Source of the DNA: JAIVJM01 sp963816985
Lineage (GTDB): Bacteria > Acidobacteriota > Blastocatellia > Pyrinomonadales > Pyrinomonadaceae
Reading direction: 5' to 3'
DNA length: 64,000 bases
Assembly (NCBI GenBank): GCA_963816985.1
Contig: CAWFMF010000004.1
Location: forward strand, 1,364,001-1,428,000
Shown here in pieces: positions 62,747 to 64,000 of the stretch. The notes under the pieces are model-generated. The model saw only the letters and a program-made list of their open reading frames with translations, was not told where the DNA came from and did not search any database. The position numbers and the translations under genes were made by a program. Each line of letters opens with the position of its first letter. The stretch's first letter is position 1.

Positions 62747-62950
62747 GGGTTAGAAGTTTTTCACAGCCCGGCAGGTCATTTCAACCCTGCGCGGCGCGGG
62801 TCGCGGGCGAGAGAGTCTGGCGACAACCTTCGGATGCCCGAACGGGCTGGCCGGTTCGCTCTTTACGGACAGCCCAAAAAGGCTTCGCCGTTTGGCATCG
62901 CTCACAGAAAAAGACCCGCTGTTCGGAGTGTCCGGGGACGAGAATCTTCA

Positions 62951-62992
62951 TTGACGAAAGTTTTCGTTGACATTGACGAAAACTTTCGTCAA
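62951..62992. promoter_or_regulatory. Palindromic operator of the BlaI-like repressor
   Basis: TTGACGAAAGTTTTCGT (62,951-62,967) is perfectly inverted at 62,976-62,992. Each half is itself near-palindromic (ACGAAA-RY-TTTCGT), so two dimers could bind side by side. It ends 29 bases before the repressor's ATG, and TTGAC may double as a -35. Confidence 0.7.
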
Positions 62993-63021
62993 TAATGACC
63001 CGCCTTGGACGTGAGACGATA

Positions 63022-63429
63022 ATGCGCAAAGCGAAAAGCCAACAAAATCTGCCGCGACCGACCGACACCGAGCTGTCCATCCTCCGCGTGCTCTGGCAGC
63101 ACGGCCCCGGAAGTGTGCGCGAAACGCTCAAGCGTTTCAACGAGAAGCAGGGGGCGGAAGCCGGTTACACGACCATTCTTAAGATGCTGCAAATCATGAC
63201 CGACAAGGGGTTGGTCGAGCGGGACGATTCGCAGCGCCCGCAGGTTTACCGCGCCCGCCTCGCGCAGGAGCAGACGCAGCGGCAGCTTTTGGACGACTTG
63301 CTCGACAGGGCTTTCGGCGGCTCGGCGAAGGATTTGGTGATGCAGGCGCTGGCTTCGAAAGAGGCTTCGGAGGAGGAGTTGGCGCAGGTCGAAAGGCTGC
63401 TGGACAGACTCGAAGGGGGCGGCAAGTGA
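63022..63429 (+). CDS. BlaI/MecI-type transcriptional repressor
   Basis: The protein has 135 residues from the ATG at 63,022; an upstream ATG at 62,995 adds nine. A winged helix covers ~10-85 (LPRPTDTELSILRVLWQHGPGSVRETLKRF, GYTTILKMLQIMTDKGLVERD), followed by the dimerisation helix pair (LLDDLLDRAFGGSAKDLVMQAL, ASEEELAQVERLLDRL). BlaI is cleaved when its membrane partner senses a signal. It overlaps the M56 gene by 4 bases (GTGA). It probably autoregulates through 62,951-62,992. Confidence 0.9.
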   Translation: MRKAKSQQNLPRPTDTELSILRVLWQHGPGSVRETLKRFNEKQGAEAGYTTILKMLQIMTDKGLVERDDSQRPQVYRARLAQEQTQRQLLDDLLDRAFGGSAKDLVMQALASKEASEEELAQVERLLDRLEGGGK

Positions 63430-64000
63430 GGTTGCTTGAAGTCATGTTCACGTCTCCGACGGCGCGCTCGCTGGGCTGGGCCTTGCTGCACTCTTTGTGG
63501 CAGGGCGCTCTGGTCGGGCTCCTGCTCGCGGGCGTCATGTCGCTTCTGCGCGGGCGGGCCGCGAGCGTCCGCTACGCCGCCGCGTGCGCCGCGTTGGTGT
63601 TGATGCTCGTCTTGCCGGCGGCGACATTTTTGCGGCAGAGCGGCCCGGCGCGGGGCGCGGAAGTTGACGAGATGTCTCTGCGGACGCCGCCGCAGTCGGA
63701 CGCGAACTCGGTATCAGAGCGGACGGGCCGGACGGGTGGACGACCGGAGGAAGTGTCCGTCGGGTGCGGAGCAGCCGGTTCGGCAGCGGATGTTGAAGGC
63801 TCGTTTGGCTCCCCTCCTGCCGTGGCTGGTCTTGGCGTGGCTGCTCGGCGTGAGCGGTTTGACGGTGCGGGTGCTCGGCGGTCTGTTGTACGCGCGCCGC
63901 CTGATGCGTCTTGAGAATCATCCGAGCGAAAGTCACTGGCGGGAGAGGCTTGAGTATCTCTCGGAGCGTCTGCGTTTGAAGCAGACGGTGCGGCTGCTGG
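63426..64000 (+). CDS. BlaR1/MecR1-type M56 membrane peptidase, frameshifted and cut by the window end
   Basis: The GTG start overlaps the repressor stop. The first frame gives SLGWALLHSLWQGALVGLLL, RAASVRYAAACAALVLMLVL, two membrane helices typical of M56 peptidases. After about 63,770 the homology moves to another frame: QRMLKARLAPLLPWLVLAWL, LTVRVLGGLLYARRLMRLEN, then LEYLSERLRLKQTVRLL to the window end. A single indel between 63,700 and 63,790 explains this. The zinc HExxH site would lie beyond 64,000. Confidence 0.8.

Overview
The window is 64 kb of GC-rich bacterial chromosome, most consistent with an acidobacterium (Acidobacteriota, possibly the Blastocatellia/Pyrinomonadales side). 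This rests on the gene repertoire: an Oar-like TonB-dependent receptor with an N-terminal carboxypeptidase-regulatory domain, a membrane regulator with the LKEY/FGR/YDPR-type N-terminal domain, a Ser/Thr kinase fused to TPRs, many secreted TPR and zinc-ribbon proteins, and GH3 and DUF885 enzymes. No rRNA, tRNA or CRISPR array was recognised, so the taxonomy is an inference.

Region by region. 1-13.1 kb looks like a carbohydrate-acquisition locus: a truncated TPR protein, the large TonB-dependent receptor, a divergent membrane-anchored regulator, two periplasmic GH3 glycosidases, and two paralogous secreted coiled proteins that bracket the glycosidases. 13.4-16.5 kb is a kinase-TPR gene whose TPR half is broken by several indels and a stop. 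16.5-20.6 kb holds a small protein, a CruA/CruP-type carotenoid cyclase homologue, a GlsB-type membrane protein, a GNAT acetyltransferase, and a GEMM-type cyclic-dinucleotide riboswitch ahead of a small secreted protein. 20.6-27.1 kb is an ergothioneine cluster: egtB diverges from egtD, egtA and an ABC transporter whose permease is fused to its substrate-binding domain, the architecture of the ergothioneine importer EgtUV.

27,083-33,300 is an inserted element with 17-bp perfect terminal inverted repeats and 9-bp flanking direct repeats, placed just after egtB. It carries a two-gene module (unknown acidic protein plus an XRE-ImmA/IrrE metalloprotease), a Zn-ribbon protein, a SWIM-domain DDE transposase, an XRE regulator and an IS4-like transposase. 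An IS5-type element with a 2-bp TA duplication has landed inside the first gene of the module; removing it restores a 210-residue reading frame.

33.4-41.7 kb: secreted proteins, a surface-glycan group (RmlD-like reductase, cupin, GT4, GT2) and a DUF885 lipoprotein peptidase. 41.9-49.1 kb: an ECF sigma/anti-sigma/TonB-C operon, a zinc-ribbon membrane protein, an M28 peptidase and a NagZ-like GH3. 49.3-56.9 kb: queG (frameshifted), a large membrane-anchored protein of unknown role, moaA, two BON-domain proteins, and thiC under a TPP riboswitch. 56.9-62.8 kb: secreted hypotheticals, a HAS-barrel-like protein, small coupled genes, a NurA-type nuclease and a TPR protein. 63-64 kb: a BlaI/BlaR1-type pair with a striking palindromic operator, cut by the window end.

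Two themes cut across the window. First, families of intergenic palindromes recur: 200-250-bp composite elements, short-period AT-rich inverted repeats, and a GGGGCAGGG palindrome. Second, single-base frameshifts recur in otherwise well-conserved genes (GT4, DUF885, queG, BlaR1-like, kinase-TPR), which suggests assembly or sequencing indels at least as much as real gene decay.
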